Positions 14,106 through 28,063 of a stretch of 64,000 nucleotides of DNA are shown here, piece after piece. Source of the stretch: Hermodice carunculata. Taxonomy: Eukaryota; Annelida; Polychaeta; Eunicida; Amphinomidae. Every line of letters starts with the position of its first letter. The stretch's first letter is position 1. Location of the stretch: the NCBI GenBank assembly GCA_964020975.1, contig OZ026628.1:60338925-60402924 (forward strand), read 5' to 3'. A program made the translations under genes and the position numbers. The notes under the pieces were generated by a model. It was not told the origin of the DNA, searched no databases, and saw only the letters and a list, made by a program, of their open reading frames with translations.

Positions 14106-16610
14106 TGAAGGATCTCGTTAAGACCGTCACATTTACAGTGAGATGTAACAATTACGTGCTACATTACGGTAATGAAGACTGGAATTCAAATTCGTACGTA
14201 ACTCACTTTTCAAACAGAAATTTGAAATTGTCTGTTTACCAAAAATGGTAATCAAACAGCCTGTTATGGGTTAACTGGTGCTGTTTGACGATTGTTTTTA
14301 CAACGTGAAAAAAAAATTGCACCCAATGCCCTATTACAGGGACAGGCAGAGAAAAAAAATTATATATACACACACAAAAATATAAAAAGTTACATCCAGG
14401 GTTAATGCACAAGGCAGAACCCATTTTGGTATCCCTGATAAACCAAATTTTGAACACCACAGTGTTGTTTTTTTTTTTTTTTTTGTTATTTAGTTGCTTT
14501 TTGTTCATAAATTTTATGACTTTTTCCCATATTCTCCTTTAAACAGCCTCTTGTGCTTTTAGTGCAAGGGTAAAAAGCATTGTGATATATATGCTCCGGT
14601 GGTATGATAGATAATTTTGACGTATTTTCTGAGTTGGAAAATTACATGACATGTCAGCATACAACAACCAGACTAAAATCCTTTTTGATGACCCCTTTCC
14701 CCTCGTTTTGCGTGTTGTATTTCTTTATCTTTAGCTTTTTTGAATGGTGTGATTAATTTGATAAAAGTGTAAATGACACTTGTTTGGGTATTTGTTCTTG
14801 GTCAGCCTTTTTGCTCGGCAATATATTATAGGTTAAACTCAACCCTCTGGGAAGGAAATTGTTGAGTAAGTCACATTTATATCTGGGCACTCCTCGTGTA
14901 ACTAGCTTTATACAAATGCTAAGTCTATAATAGCATAAATATAAAGCTCGTTTCCATGTTGTGTGAGCCCTACTCGTGAGTTTGATACCAAAACGCTGAT
15001 AATGCACTCTAGAACGTGTTCACTAATTTTGTGACATTTAGATTGAAATGTTGTGCTTAATTAATATTTTAAAATCTTTTCACAATCACGTGTGGTAGCG
15101 CAATAAGATGGTACTTTTAATGAGAGGGAAACTTCCAAAGGTATCTCATGTGGTCGACAAAGACGTACCTGTATGTTTCTGGAAAGTGTTGGCGGGTCCC
15201 TGCTGATCGCATGAACGTAGAGTAATGTTAATTAGTTACGCTGGCACCAATTGGGTCTTTTTACGAGCACCACAAGTGAAGTATCATTTGGCCGAACTGT
15301 AGTTAAATGATACAGGCATGCAACTGGACAGAACGTGCAGAGTCCCGAACTATGTAAATTAATGCACATATGCAGCGCCTAAGGAAAATGCGATTCATAT
15401 CTGACAGGTTTCAAACATGATCACGTTGCTGCTTCGCGGAATCATTACGTGCCTATTAGGCCCATTAAAATCACGTGTGACGGTAGTGATGGCACATGAG
15501 TTTGTCATGTATCTGATTCCGTTTTAGATAGCAGGTAAGTTTCTTATCTTTTCTCTAGGTGTACATTTGCAAGACTTCAAACTTGCAAGATTGGCCATCT
15601 TGTATAAATTTACTCTCGTCGGTAAAAATCAAAGAATAAGAGGCGGCGCACTCTTTCAGCGAGATTCTCGCCCTGCTCGGGCGCTGATTGGCTCACAGAT
15701 CATGCAAGTAAGTTTCCACATGGTCAAGCATGCACAATGCGCACTTTTAACAAACCAGCATGATGGAGCCGAATCATTCAAACCAACGGTACTTTAATGT
15801 TTTCATGTCACATAAGTACCGACATGTAGTGACATTTCGACAGTAGATTGCTCAAAACATTCAGAATGTCCCTGGTGAACCACTGAATGAAGTGCGGAGT
15901 GGTAACTGCGTGCAATCGATGTTAAAAAGGACAACTCGAGCACCGGTATGCATTATCAATCAATCTCCGCGACGGTCCGTACTGAATAAAATGTGTGAGT
16001 GTATGTGTGTGTTTCGGAGATACCGCAATATTTATATAACTTTGGTGCTATTACTCAATGATTATGGTGGAAACCATTAATTGTGTTGTACATCTGCAGG
16101 AGAATGCGCCATGTTACCATACCTTGGTAACTACGCACACTGAAAATGATAGTTGATCTTTGCATATGCTGCAGTGGGTGGACAAACTCGCCTGCAAGTA
16201 TCATTGTGTGGGTTTCTCGCCTGAAACAGAGGAAGGGTTGAAACCCTTGTTTGCCTGGGTTGAATATGCTGCAATCAGAACAAAGTAGGCTAAATAAAAA
16301 AATGCTGGCTTCATTGAGGTGATGTTCAAGCTCTCTGCACTTGCAGACAATTGCATTCATATTGACATTTTTCATTTTAGGTTGATAAAGTCGTTCGCTA
16401 TTTGCATTCTCATAATAAGAAATCAGTTTACGTCATTTTGATTATTTTCTGTCTTTGGCAGAAGGTACTATTGAATTATTCAAAACAAGGCTTGTCATTT
16501 GTCCTTGGGATTGTTTGCTATACGCCATCACAAAGGGCTAATATGGAACCCTTTTCCCTTAGTCAGTTACAATTTTAATTGTGCTATTTCAAATTGGTCC
16601 CTATATAAGT

Positions 16611-16680
<70 letters not shown>
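16611..16680. repeat. (CA)n(TA)n compound microsatellite, copy B
   Basis: Counterpart of 6409-6575, shorter. It lies 70 bases right of the point (16539/16540) where 584 bp of copy A are absent. Confidence 0.95.
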
Positions 16681-16687
<7 letters not shown>

Positions 16688-18283
16688 GATATATATTCTT
16701 TGAATGTAGAATGTAGCTACCCTATTGGAACTGCTCTTTAATGATTGATATTACTCCATCCTACTTTAGTATATTGGAACTTTTCTTAAATTTTAATATA
16801 ATCGTAGGGTGCCAGAATAATTTGAGGCGTGTTACAGATTCTGCGACTTTGACCTCGTCGAGCTAATTTACATTGACCGTTTGACCCAATAAACTGTATA
16901 TTTTCGTAATCGTAATAGTGTGTGGATTAGTTGAGACAAAAACATCAAATCAATTTAGATTTTGAAACGTTTAACGCTATTTTGTGCGTTTGTATAGCTT
17001 CACAAGTGTACTTTATCACCTTTCCAAAATATTCAATTTTAAGACCTGTAAGTCATCTGATATGATAATATAGACCCCTCCACAGGAGAATTACTTTTTG
17101 TCTAGGGATAAAATTAACTTTACAAAGTTTTTTATACCTTTAAAAATGCTAGCATGATGTTATACAATTTCTCCATTTATGAGCTGCAAACGGAAGAGTT
17201 GAAGAGCCAAATCAAGAAAAAACGATTCCAAGGGCAGACATTTATCGAGCCTCACTCGTTTAATTTGAGATGATATGCTTATCCATTTTTAAATGACGCC
17301 ATTTTGAAATTGGATTGACCTTGTAATAATTGAATACTGCCAAAATCGCTTTCAAAAGTAATGGCTCTGATTTGTACACAGACTCCGCCGTCACATGAAA
17401 TTGCTCATTCTATGTAATCGAACTTTTTAGTGTGAATGAAGTAAATGAGAGCCTTCAACTTTGATATATTCTTGCCAACATACATTGGATTTTTGTAGTG
17501 CACGTATCCATATGAAATTCTGTAATTAAGCCTGCATAAACAATGTGTGCTATCCTTCAGCAGAACAGAGGAATAACCAGCGGCGCAGAGATTTAATGTG
17601 GGTCAGGCAGCACCACACAGCGGCAAAGGGGTCGCCGCTGCTGGATAAAACAGGCTGCTGCTCAGTGACGCTGCCTGCTGAGCTCCAAAAGTTTCAACTT
17701 AATTTTAGCAGTAGCTAGCGTTGGTCAGCAGTGGCACTGTCTAAGGCTGTGTGCCGCTGGCTCGCGAAGTCTGCCGCCCAAACACAGAATCCAAGACCCA
17801 GGGATTTTACTGGTGCACGTTAGTCTGCATAATATAGCAAAGACAGCGCATACTACAAGGGTTTCTTTCAGTGTTGTTAATTTGTACCTTGAGTGAGCTG
17901 TCAAAGTAACATAATAGCATATATCGTGGCAAATGTGAATCCTACCATGTATCATTAAAACATAAAGAGTGCAGAAAAATGAGTGAATGAAGAATGATAG
18001 TACAAACAGTGATGATCTTACAATAGGGTCAGCTTCATGGTGCACCTGGGTAGCATTGAAGTCATTTCACAGTATTCAATGTCATGGGACACCGCAGTTA
18101 TTTGCAACGTTCTCTTCATAACAGGAGAATAATTTCAACCGCAACAATTATATTGCACAAGGCGATGATCCTGCATCAGGGCAAAAACAAAATTCTCAGG
18201 TTTGATCTTGTGCGAGTTGCCAAGGTCATAAGACAATGAAGTTAGCGTTTTGAATAGTTACTTGAACCTGTTGAACAATAGAA

Positions 18284-18318
<35 letters not shown>

Positions 18319-18329
18319 GACAGACAGAC

Positions 18330-18361
<32 letters not shown>
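18284..18361. repeat. (GACA)n microsatellite
   Basis: GACA repeats with GA-rich interruptions, just right of the end of copy B. Confidence 0.95.
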
Positions 18362-19507
18362 TGAGAATTTGTACTTGATTACACGGGTGAAATATAGTCC
18401 TAGATCTAATTCGAAGGTCATAGGACCACTTTAGTTGGTCCATCCGAGATAAGGTAAGCTTAAAGCTGGCTTAGTCCTATTGTACTGAGTTTACTGCGGT
18501 CGGATAAGAGCTTGAATTTGATTAACATGTTTCTTGTTGAAGATGGTTTGTAAGAATACGGAGCTACTTTTCGACAAATCGAACAAATTCCTTGACTGAA
18601 ATTGTTGTCTGTAGTCATGGAATGACGAAGAGAAAAGATATGCATTCGGGTCTGGTTTTCGTCAATTTGTTTAGTATGAATAAATGAAAGTTTTAAAAAT
18701 TAATGTACTGGAAGTTCTACGACCACATGATTCACACAAAATTGAGTTCATATCCCTGTCCACCCGAGCCAATAAAAATTTGATCACAGCATATACACGA
18801 CAAAATATTGCCAAAAGGATAAAGTGATTAACCTGCGTAAATGAAATTTAACATTCGGGTTAATGCTACTTACATGTGTTGGACTGTTTCTTCGCGGGTA
18901 GAAACGTCATTCTTTGTTCACAAACAATTTTATATTCACAGATGAAAGAGTGAGTAAACGATGCTAAAAATGGAATTATAACACATTTTTGTGTGCTGTA
19001 ATGAAATCGTTCTAGCAAGATTACCGCTGCCATAAGAGCATGATCTTATTTCATCAACCTGTTCAGGCTAAATATGAAATGAAAATAAAGAGGAGTCTTT
19101 CCTGTACCAAAGACTGTACTTTGCAGATTATTCGTGCTCCTGGGTTGTCTTTCATTCGATGAATGTAGTATTTAGAGAATCTCTGTGCTAAGGATACAGT
19201 TTCCAACTTACATTTCTAAATAGTTTACACTCACGCAAGCATATATCTGAAGCGTTTAAGTCAACCGCAACATTGGTAATAGTATCTCTTGTACTGATGG
19301 TCTAAATACTTTTATTGCTTTTCCATGTCGTAAAGTCTCATGTGATCAGAATATGTATCTTGAATTTCACATTCACTCCCAAATATTTTTTTCTCTCATT
19401 GAAAAATACAAACATGCTTTGGTGGGTAATAGCTGTGGGTTATTAAGCCATGCTCCTTAGCAGCATAATACATCAATTCCCTTCAACAAGCATCAACGGT
19501 TTCACAC
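18362..19507. other. Intergenic, nothing recognised
   Basis: AT-rich sequence with only short open frames. No repeat, RNA gene or family motif was seen. Confidence 0.6.
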
Positions 19508-20615
19508 ATGGGTGAGAATTTAATCGATTCAGTGCAGAAGGCTATACATAGCCTTATTTGGAAAAATGGAACGCCAAACGTAAAGAACAGTGTCATTTAC
19601 CAAAGCATACTCAAAGGTGAAATGAAACTCTTACACGTCAAGACACAGGTGTTTGCTATAAGAATAAATTGGATAAACCGTATATTTAAATGTGGTGAAG
19701 CTAAGTGGAAGATTATTTTTTAAAGAATTTATACCAGAAATAAGAAATATTTTAAGGACTATTTGAACCAGTTACTGCACGTCAAATATGTTGTGAATTC
19801 CTGTAGTTTAATCCTGTCACTACCATAGATACAAAAAGCGGCTTTCTATAAACATTGGTATAATACTGGAATCCAATGTATTGGAGACATTTTAGACCAT
19901 CAGGCAACTTGCATAAAAAGATTTCAAAAGAAAGGATGGTGTTAGAACAAATATCTTAGAATATCTTTCACTTCGCCGTGCAGTTCCAGGTCACTGGAAG
20001 GCCACTTTACTCAGATCAAGAATTGAATTGGGACCTTTCTGTCTCCAGTTCAGGCTACATTAAAACTAAAGGTTAAAAAGGTTTATCTGTGACAAAAGTT
20101 GTAAAGAAATTTATTGGTGTATAATGAACCTCCAAACCCTTGATTTACCTACAGGTCCAAGTCTGTGGCAAAATTCATAGAACCTTGAAGTAGACAGTTG
20201 GTATAAAATATTCATTTTATCATATAAGTGTATGCAAGAAAGTAAACTGCAATCATTACAATTTTTCTATTCACAGATTTGTACCCCATAATTCAAGATT
20301 GTTTAACATGATATTAGTTCGAAGCGAGTCTTGTGGTCACTGTGCCAGCAAGGACACAACTGTTCACCGGTTTTGAGAATGTGACAGAATACAGTTGTTT
20401 TTGTCTCAATTTCAAGGTTGGTTTAATGGTTGTCATCCAATGTCGAATGATCTGGTACTTTCAACTGGTATGGCCATTATAGGTGCATTTTTAACCCCAA
20501 ACAGTTATACTTTGAACAACTGTATTCTTCAAGTAAAGTTTTTCATTCAAAAAGCTTTGTGCAACAAACATACAGTAAACTTTCAAGGTTTTTTTAAAGT
20601 TACTCATACTTAGAG
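19508..20615 (+). mobile_element. LINE ORF2 C-terminal region, L1/Tx1-like, decayed
   Basis: At 19508-19720 a frame reads IHSLIWKNGTPNVKNSVIYQ, then a KGEMKLLHVKTQ block and INWINRIFKCGEAKWK. This is the F.W.G...K.....L.....KGGLK..D......A.K..W..R...... KWK pattern found after the RT domain of L1/Tx1 ORF2. Further on, in shifted frames, come a CGHCASKDTTVHRFWEC block (about 20335-20390; CxxC plus H...WEC) and FLSQFQGWF (about 20400). The order and spacing match the ORF2 tail. Several stops and frameshifts show it is dead. It differs from the CR1/jockey-like LINE at 43280-46525. Confidence 0.65.
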
Positions 20616-23600
20616 TAATCGTTGAACAGTACATATTATGTTCACAAGGTAAACAGAATATTTTTGAAAATAGATGGACACAGATTGTAAATTCATTGGA
20701 ATAGTACTGCCGTCGATTTGAAAATTTCTTTGATTAATATCTCGCGTATGTATGATAGTGCTCTCCATGTATTTTTTCCTAAGAATAGAAATTCAATGAA
20801 GAACAATTAGAAAAAGTATGAACGGTATCTTTATGTTAACTGCACGAAACCGAAACCCTCGTTTGGCACCACACATAACCTGTAGCATTATTTAAGGGTC
20901 ATAAAAAGCCTTTCAAGTCCATTTCCCAAAACGAAAAATCAGTTACTTTCAGACATTTATATACAACGAATACTCCGATGAAAGTTGGAGTGGCAGACAT
21001 TTTATTTGGTAGATTTCTCACTGCAAAAATGCGATTTATACCGTACAAGATAACACTGTCATACTACATAGGATCATTTCAAATTTTCAGCGAAGTTTAT
21101 TTTTTTTTTTTTTTGTGTTTACGTTTCTCATCAGACCTAAGGGGGCTATTAGTTGTAAAAAATTGCAACAAGGCCAAGTTTGTTAAGACCTCAGGGGGGA
21201 CGAATGACCATATGCCTCTCTACTGGTGACAAGAAACACAAATTCGTGATTTGAGATAGTATAAAATGAAGAAAATGTATGAATGTATGGGTTATAGCGT
21301 GACTGCAGTTGATTACCTAAATAATTAGCAACGTGTTTACTTCATCCTGCTTTTCTTTGACAAATGCACCTGACAAAATTGGTAGAATTGACAAACCTAA
21401 CAACAAAATATGCAGCATACACCATATTTTCATCTTTGTCGTCTTTCTGGTACTACCTGCTTCAGCTCTGATTGATGAAGTAAAAGACCAAATAAAGCCG
21501 TAAATAATAATTATGAATTAGCACGTGCAACATATGTAAGCAAAATATACAATCATTCTTAGGGATCAGCCATGCCCTGTCGAAGAAATATTAAATGGGA
21601 AACAAGTCCCTTAAATTATACATCCAGATTTATCCCTTAGGTAAACGTTTATGATAATATAATTATAATAATTAACGTGGTCGATGGCAAAGTGCGTATA
21701 TGTTTTACATTCAGTTTTGGGACACTAAATGTACACATAGTTGTAATCAGCTTTTTCAACGTCATGACGCACACTTAGTGCATAGAAAAACATGTAGAAA
21801 TCACGGACAAAGCAGCTGCCAATTCGTAGATCAGAACATGCCAAACAGATCTTCAAAAGGCTCATTGAATTCGACCGAATCGACCTTGATGACAACATTT
21901 TAACGGTAATATTCTCTATAAGTAGTACAAGTAGCACCAGTCGTGCACACAAACATGAGTATAGGTAGGGACTGAATAATTTGTGTACAAGAAAGTAACG
22001 CAGAGAAGCCAGCATTTAAATTTGTGGAACGTTTTGGCTCAAATAATTGAAATGTAACTACCTGAAAGATTAAGACTATGAGCACATAAACACGCGAATG
22101 CATGGTCTTGAATTTGCCGGATGCACAAGCCGTATCTAATTTATACAGTCATTTAAATGCAGATAGCAGCAAGATGTATACACGATTTCCAATTACTGAA
22201 ACTAATTTTAGGAATTTTATTGCTAAACAAGGATAAACTATAGACATATGTTATTACATTGTATGATACATCAAAAGATACAAGGCTTTCAAAAAGTTGT
22301 GAATGCATTTGGAAAATTTTGCTCATAGCTTTTTTTGACACAATGATAATATTCTTAGACGATTCGAGACTGAGAGTTAACATGCCTAATAACGGAAATT
22401 TCAGATGAAGGTTTCCCACTGATGACCCGTTTATTAAATTCATTTGGCTCTTTTAACCTTGAATTTTAAAAAAACATTTTCTTTAAATGTGATGTAATTG
22501 ATGAGTTATTAATATAGAACTAGTCATTAATAGTGAGTGCATTGGCTGTGAAATACAGCGAGTTTATAATAGCCTAAGTAGGCCTATTTTTATTACTGAA
22601 ACAGAACAACGTTGATCTGACCAGTTTTCAGGTGGAGGCAATTAATAAAGTGACTCTTTTACATCACATCGTTACATTTGCGTTTTACTTGAAGTTGAAG
22701 AACTAGTTTAATCTATTTGATCTGATCACTCCGTCAGGTAGGCCGAGTCGGGTGTGTTATTAGACCACGCGTTACACGTGTTGGTAAGTGTGGGGTTTAT
22801 TATTTTATGATTCAATTTTGGTAGGCCTTATCATGAATGTTAGGTGTAGTTTCATTATATTTATGTTATGTGGGCTACATTTGTAAGTAAGCCTATTAAC
22901 AAAGGAGCATCATATTCGCTTTATTCCGTAATACATCAGCTCGGGATATTTGTATTGGAAATGCAAAAATGGTGCCGCCAGTTAGCAGAATGACTTGTCC
23001 GGGGATTAATGGCACCGAAACAAGTCTTGTGCTGGTTTCCCGCTGATAACCCGATTTTACAAAGCCTAATAATGCCTAAAACCTTCTTCTAAATTTCAAA
23101 TTTTATGAATGTGATTTGTTGCTTTTATAAATTAATTTGCTATTATGATTTAGAACTATGCAGTTTTTCAGTGAATAGTACGAAATAGGACTTTGCTCTT
23201 AGAATATCAGACTTGATAGTGTTCAGACGGTTCATAGGCTTACAGAATTAGCTTTGTTAAGTTTCTCTTTGCATTAAGTATCTAAACTCAAAGCACGGGG
23301 AGAGGGGTAGACCTTTTGAACAGAATTGATGTTATTTTGGCGCAATATAACCATTTTCATTTTGCTCGAAATATAAGGGAAATAGAGTGATCCTGTACCT
23401 TTATAGTCTATAACCTATCCTATACAGTATTAATCAGCAGCGCATTTTAAAAGGTGAAACATTTTCTCCTCAGCTTTGAACAGTCTGCACTGCACCTTTT
23501 CGTCACAAATGTTCAATTGAAGTAAGCAGGTAATTGCAGATTTATAATGAACATGGCCAGAGCACAGAAGTGAAAGGTTGCAACATTCTTAGTCATTGTT

Positions 23601-23703
23601 TTTGGCGGCAACTCCACGTGCCATCACAAATAAACTGAAATGGAACACAGTAGCCTGTCAGACATGTAATTGCGCAGCTGCACAACATATCAATTCACCT
23701 TTG
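20616..23703. other. Intergenic, little recognised
   Basis: No convincing gene. A sequence starting near 22407 (TTTCCCACTGATGACCCG) weakly resembles one near 23035 (TTTCCCGCTGATAACCCG) for about 150 bases, which may be two old copies of a dispersed repeat. Confidence 0.45.
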
Positions 23704-24180
23704 CTAGTGTTTTCCATTTTTGCATAGCATCGGCTTACCTGATATTGCCAAACCATACATACAAACTGACGCCCTTAGGAAACAAACATTGGTCAATGCA
23801 TTACACTTCATCCAGTTCAGATCAGTGCACAGAGACCGATCATCAGGCCAAGAACCGAGGTGTGGTATTTTGTAATACAATTTGAGGGCACCCAGCCTCA
23901 TCTGAGTTGTCTGCACAATGCCTTTGTCGATCGCATATCTTTGATCCAAGAACATAGCCTCCCGAATGACACTGGAAGTGTAGATCTGCACAGACACAAT
24001 TCGTAGAGTTTGCACGACTAAATGCAGAACACTGTATGGGGATGCAATCCTCTGCATTGGTGTATATATAGAGTCACGCTCCGTTTCGTCTCCACCATTC
24101 TCACCATCACAGATATACATATTGAAAATACTTTCTCTATTCCCTCGAGGTAATTCGGCAATCCTGCAACTATAACTCAT
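23704..24180 (-). CDS. Unrecognised 158-codon open frame
   Basis: The longest open frame of the window not explained by repeats or LINEs. It starts at an ATG (MSYSCRIAELPRGNRES) and ends NGKH. I do not recognise a domain, signal peptide or membrane segment, and see no repeat structure. By rough estimate an open frame of this length could occur by chance about once in three such windows at this base composition. It could be a real exon or chance; no neighbour supports a role. Confidence 0.18.
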   Translation of the reverse strand: MSYSCRIAELPRGNRESIFNMYICDGENGGDETERDSIYTPMQRIASPYSVLHLVVQTLRIVSVQIYTSSVIREAMFLDQRYAIDKGIVQTTQMRLGALKLYYKIPHLGSWPDDRSLCTDLNWMKCNALTNVCFLRASVCMYGLAISGKPMLCKNGKH

Positions 24181-25280
24181 TTTCGAAGCTAACTTTTCAC
24201 AAATGATGCCGTCTGCAACTGCACTGGCTGAAAAAAATGCAACCTTCTCTTAAAGACAAGGAAATTTCGGAAATCTATTTATTTCACACAGTTACTCTTG
24301 CCAAAGGTTTGTTTAATGCACCAGTTGCTCGAGTGGTGCTGGTTGTAAAAGATTTAGGTTAACTGATATTTTCATGACAAGATTTGTTCTGACATTGTAT
24401 TATCCATATATTATATCTGTAAGTTGCCAATCTGTTGACCCGAACCGCATATTCGCTGGAGTCATAGACATGCCGGTGCTTCAACGAAATATCTTGTCAC
24501 ACACAGTATGAATGCAGAATTCTTATCATAATGGCAAACTGTTCCTATTACAGTATTAAATGGTTCAACTTCAATTGCAGTTGCCATTGAAAGAGTTATA
24601 TTAGAAGGTTACCAGGGTAGTGAGGCTTGAGAAGTCGGGGTGGTGGTAAATAGCCATTAAACCGTTTTGTATTTTTTGCACGACAGAAATTGTACTTTAT
24701 TTTTTAAAATTCTGTATGTGTTGTGCCTCCGCGTCGCAGAGTTATTCCCATTATCGCGTAAGACACTGACAGTACCCAGGATTATGAAGTGTTGATTATG
24801 GCCTGTTTGCATCGTACTTTGACGTTTAATTTTTATGAATTTGTTGCACGATTTGCTGGTCAACGTTTTTTGCCGATAAAGTGTGTGCATTGGGTGACAA
24901 CTTTGAACCATTTTCACCGTTACTCGTCACTATAAACAAAGTATAGGTTAACGCGTCATGGACCAGTCCTGCAGTAATGCTTTTACAACTTTTGCAAAAG
25001 GTAGGCCTACATGGAATATTTGGATTTAACATGTACTGTCCTTAATATGTCTCTCTATGATGAGACATCCATAATACTGTGTGATACTCGCACCAATGTA
25101 CCTGCCCTATCTTTGATGCTTTGATATGTAATTATACCAGTGGTTAAGCGTGCCGTGCATGAAAATTAAAGAGTCGTGGTAGGTTTTCGGCTTGTTTGTC
25201 AAAATGGTGACGCCCTTGAAGCAGTGGGCACGACAAAAAATCTAAGTAAATTGATTCTCAAACATAGAATAAAAAATAAT
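24181..25280. other. Intergenic, nothing recognised
   Basis: No gene or repeat seen apart from the inverted repeat that starts just to the right. Confidence 0.5.
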
Positions 25281-25369
25281 CTTACATGTCTAATTGGGAG
25301 TAACAGTGTTTTTTCTCACTCGTGGTCCTTGTGAGAAAAAACACGGTAACTCCCTCTTGGCCATGTAAG
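25281..25369. repeat. Long imperfect inverted repeat, foldback element-like
   Basis: The left arm starts CTTACATG and ends TGTTTTTTCTCAC; after an 11-base loop the right arm starts GTGAGAAAAAACAC and ends CATGTAAG. The arms are about 39 bases each, and pair with roughly four fifths identity. Weaker pairing may continue outward into AT-rich flanks (about 25272-25385). The inner 13 bases of the arms match exactly. This is the form of a small palindromic MITE; a structured RNA is an alternative. Confidence 0.7.
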
Positions 25370-25785
25370 ATTCTCTATTTATTAAACAGTCTGGAGATGC
25401 ACCAATGGTATTTTTGGGGGGGGTCTAAATTTTAGACCTTGAGTGACGTAGAACGGTAAACTGCAGCACTGACCTATATCTCGATATCTTGATATTAGTG
25501 GATGCCTGGTTCATTAAAGAACAGTACCTGTTAAGTTTCTTTTCGTGTTGTATCTTTTGACCTGCAGTGACATTGGAAAACCAAACTGACATATTGACTA
25601 ATAGCATAGTAATGTTGGTTGCCAAGTCTCTATTGGCAAAAGCAGCAATAGACAGGATTATCGTGATCATCCTGTTTGATAAAAGGTGCTTGCAGTTAAG
25701 GGGCTAAGCTTTCAGCATTGGGGAATAATTTTATGCTAGAGTTCAAATCCGACAATATTTCTGTGATAGATGTGTGTTAGTTTAA

Positions 25786-25925
<140 letters not shown>

Positions 25926-26328
25926 GTACTAGCACGCCTGTGTGACGGTTTTCTGATTCTCAAGTCGCATTTATTGGCATTTTGTCGGCATATTTTGGCC
26001 CCCCAAAAATGTGCTCGGGAACGCTGTAATCAGGTCCGTTCACTTTCTCCGGGAATGCCGGATTCAGAAGAAGCATGCTGGAACCCTTTTCGTTTGGGGC
26101 GTGGAATCGTTGTACTATTGTCATGACCGTCACTGCAGGGAGTGATATGGGTTCATACAGTGTGGTAGTCCTGTCCCAGTGATTACTTGTTCCCAGATAT
26201 TTGGCTGCATTGCTCACTCAAATGAAAACAACTAACTGCGATATTGTAAAAGAAAAACAGACACGCAGAAACGTGTTCCATTTAGAATGGCCATTGAGGT
26301 ACAAGTGCTTTCTTGATAACTTTTGTAT

Positions 26329-26550
26329 TCCATGATGTGTAATAGTTATTGGGATATGAAGTTTAACAGTCAGTGGGACATGGAGTGTTATAGTCACTGG
26401 GATATGATGTGTGATAGTCACTGGGGCATGATGAATGAGAGTCACTGGGACATGATGTGTGATAGTCACTGGAACATGATGTGTGATAGTCACTGGGGTA
26501 TGATGTGTAATAGTCACTGGGACATGATGTGTGGTAGTAAGTGTGACCAT
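26329..26550. repeat. 24-bp minisatellite, about nine units
   Basis: Tandem units of the type GATGTGTGATAGTCACTGGG plus ACAT, with point variants between units. As 24 is a multiple of three, one plus-strand frame gives an eight-residue repeat (HWDMMCDS), and two minus-strand frames are open too. I see no start context, splice signal or domain that would make it a gene. Confidence 0.85.
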
Positions 26551-27340
26551 CATCATTGACACGAAAAAAAAAAAAAACTCTGTAAACATTTCCTGTAGGA
26601 ACCTGATCTTCTGCACATAGGAAAATATTGTTATATTTTAAAAACGAAAATTTAATGATAGGAATACGACGCTTACATATTAATTTCCCGCCAAAATCGC
26701 GTGCTCTGTTACAAGGCAACGGCAGTTATCATCCGCCATGATGCGGACATGCTGATGAATACACCGGTGCTGGCACTGCAATTTTCAGAACTAAAGATAT
26801 CTATTTTTGACATGCTGATAATTTCAAGCTCTATGGTTATCTATAGAATAAAAGATTCCGCTTTCTGAAAAAAAAACTAATACTCAAGTTGTTATAATTG
26901 CAATGCATATTGTCCTGTTTGATATAGGGATCCACTTGCGTATACGGTCACTTCTTTGTCGCATTATACAGGTTAGAACAGCCACGCAGGTAATGCAAAG
27001 GTGTCCTATTACAATAGGAAATTGCCTGTGGATGGTGAGGATGTTTGTGCAATACAAAAGTGCATAAGTTCCTGTAGATTTATTGAATAGGCCATTGACA
27101 GGTGCGTAATTAACGTTCTATTTACTAGATTATTAGATCTTTCTCCTTAATAAAAACAGTTTTGCTTATTCGAATAGTACACTTCCTCAAGGTCAATAAC
27201 TTATGGAATTAAATGTGCAACAGGTCAACAAGTTTGAGTCAAATATTAGTCCACACTGCTGACAGAATTGTCTAGATTTTAATGCAAAGTTTTTCGTTGC
27301 CAAAAAGCGGGGAAAAAAACGTTATACAGATGACATTATT
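26551..27340. other. Intergenic, nothing recognised
   Basis: No gene, RNA or repeat was recognised. Confidence 0.5.
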
Positions 27341-27483
27341 TAAATGTTGACGAGGCTGGTGGGCGACAGACTAAATGTCCCCCCCCCCCCAAGCCATTGT
27401 CGACCGATAACGAAGGGCAAGTTTGACAATGTTTCTGAGGGGCTGACATTTGGTCTGTTGCCCACCACCCACCTCAACATTTA
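27341..27483. repeat. Imperfect inverted repeat with ~40-base arms
   Basis: The left arm begins TAAATGTTGACGAGG and runs to ACTAAATGTC (about 27382). The right arm runs from GGGGCTGACATTTGG (about 27439) to CCTCAACATTTA at 27483. The arms pair over about 40 bases with several mismatches, around a loop that contains a C run (27368-27379). It looks like a MITE or foldback element. Confidence 0.65.
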
Positions 27484-28000
27484 TTTTCTTACACTGATAG
27501 CCACCGACAAATTCAGCGCTTTAAACTTAGAGCACTTTAGCCCTATTGTTTTGTTTCAATATATTCCTTCCACACCCATATAGTGAAAGCAGGACTAACT
27601 CAACGTATTCGGTGAGCCTTCTACAAGTATGCAGGAGTATGCATTCCAAGTAATGCACGTTTTCTTGCATTGTGTGTTGCCAAACAGTCGCGCATGGCTA
27701 ATGAATTGTGTTGAAATGTGACGTCCTCGGTCTCAGTAGGCCACAATAAGACAAATGTTGACTGTTACTAAGAGAGATCACAGAGACACATCGAATGTCC
27801 CACGACAATTAACCAATTAGATGTATTTTTTCTTACTTGAAGTATTAGAAGAATGTCTGTAACAATCGTTGTATAATTTGTATATAGGCATTTAATGACA
27901 TATTTGCTGGGGACTGGACTATTGCTATTTCACTTGCTTCGTTTTGTTCATTCGCTAGGTGACCCAACCTGCGTTACGTGATTGGGGAGAGGGGTGCTGA
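27484..28000. other. Intergenic, nothing recognised
   Basis: No gene or repeat recognised. Confidence 0.5.
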
Positions 28001-28008
28001 AGTTATTT

Positions 28009-28063
<55 letters not shown>

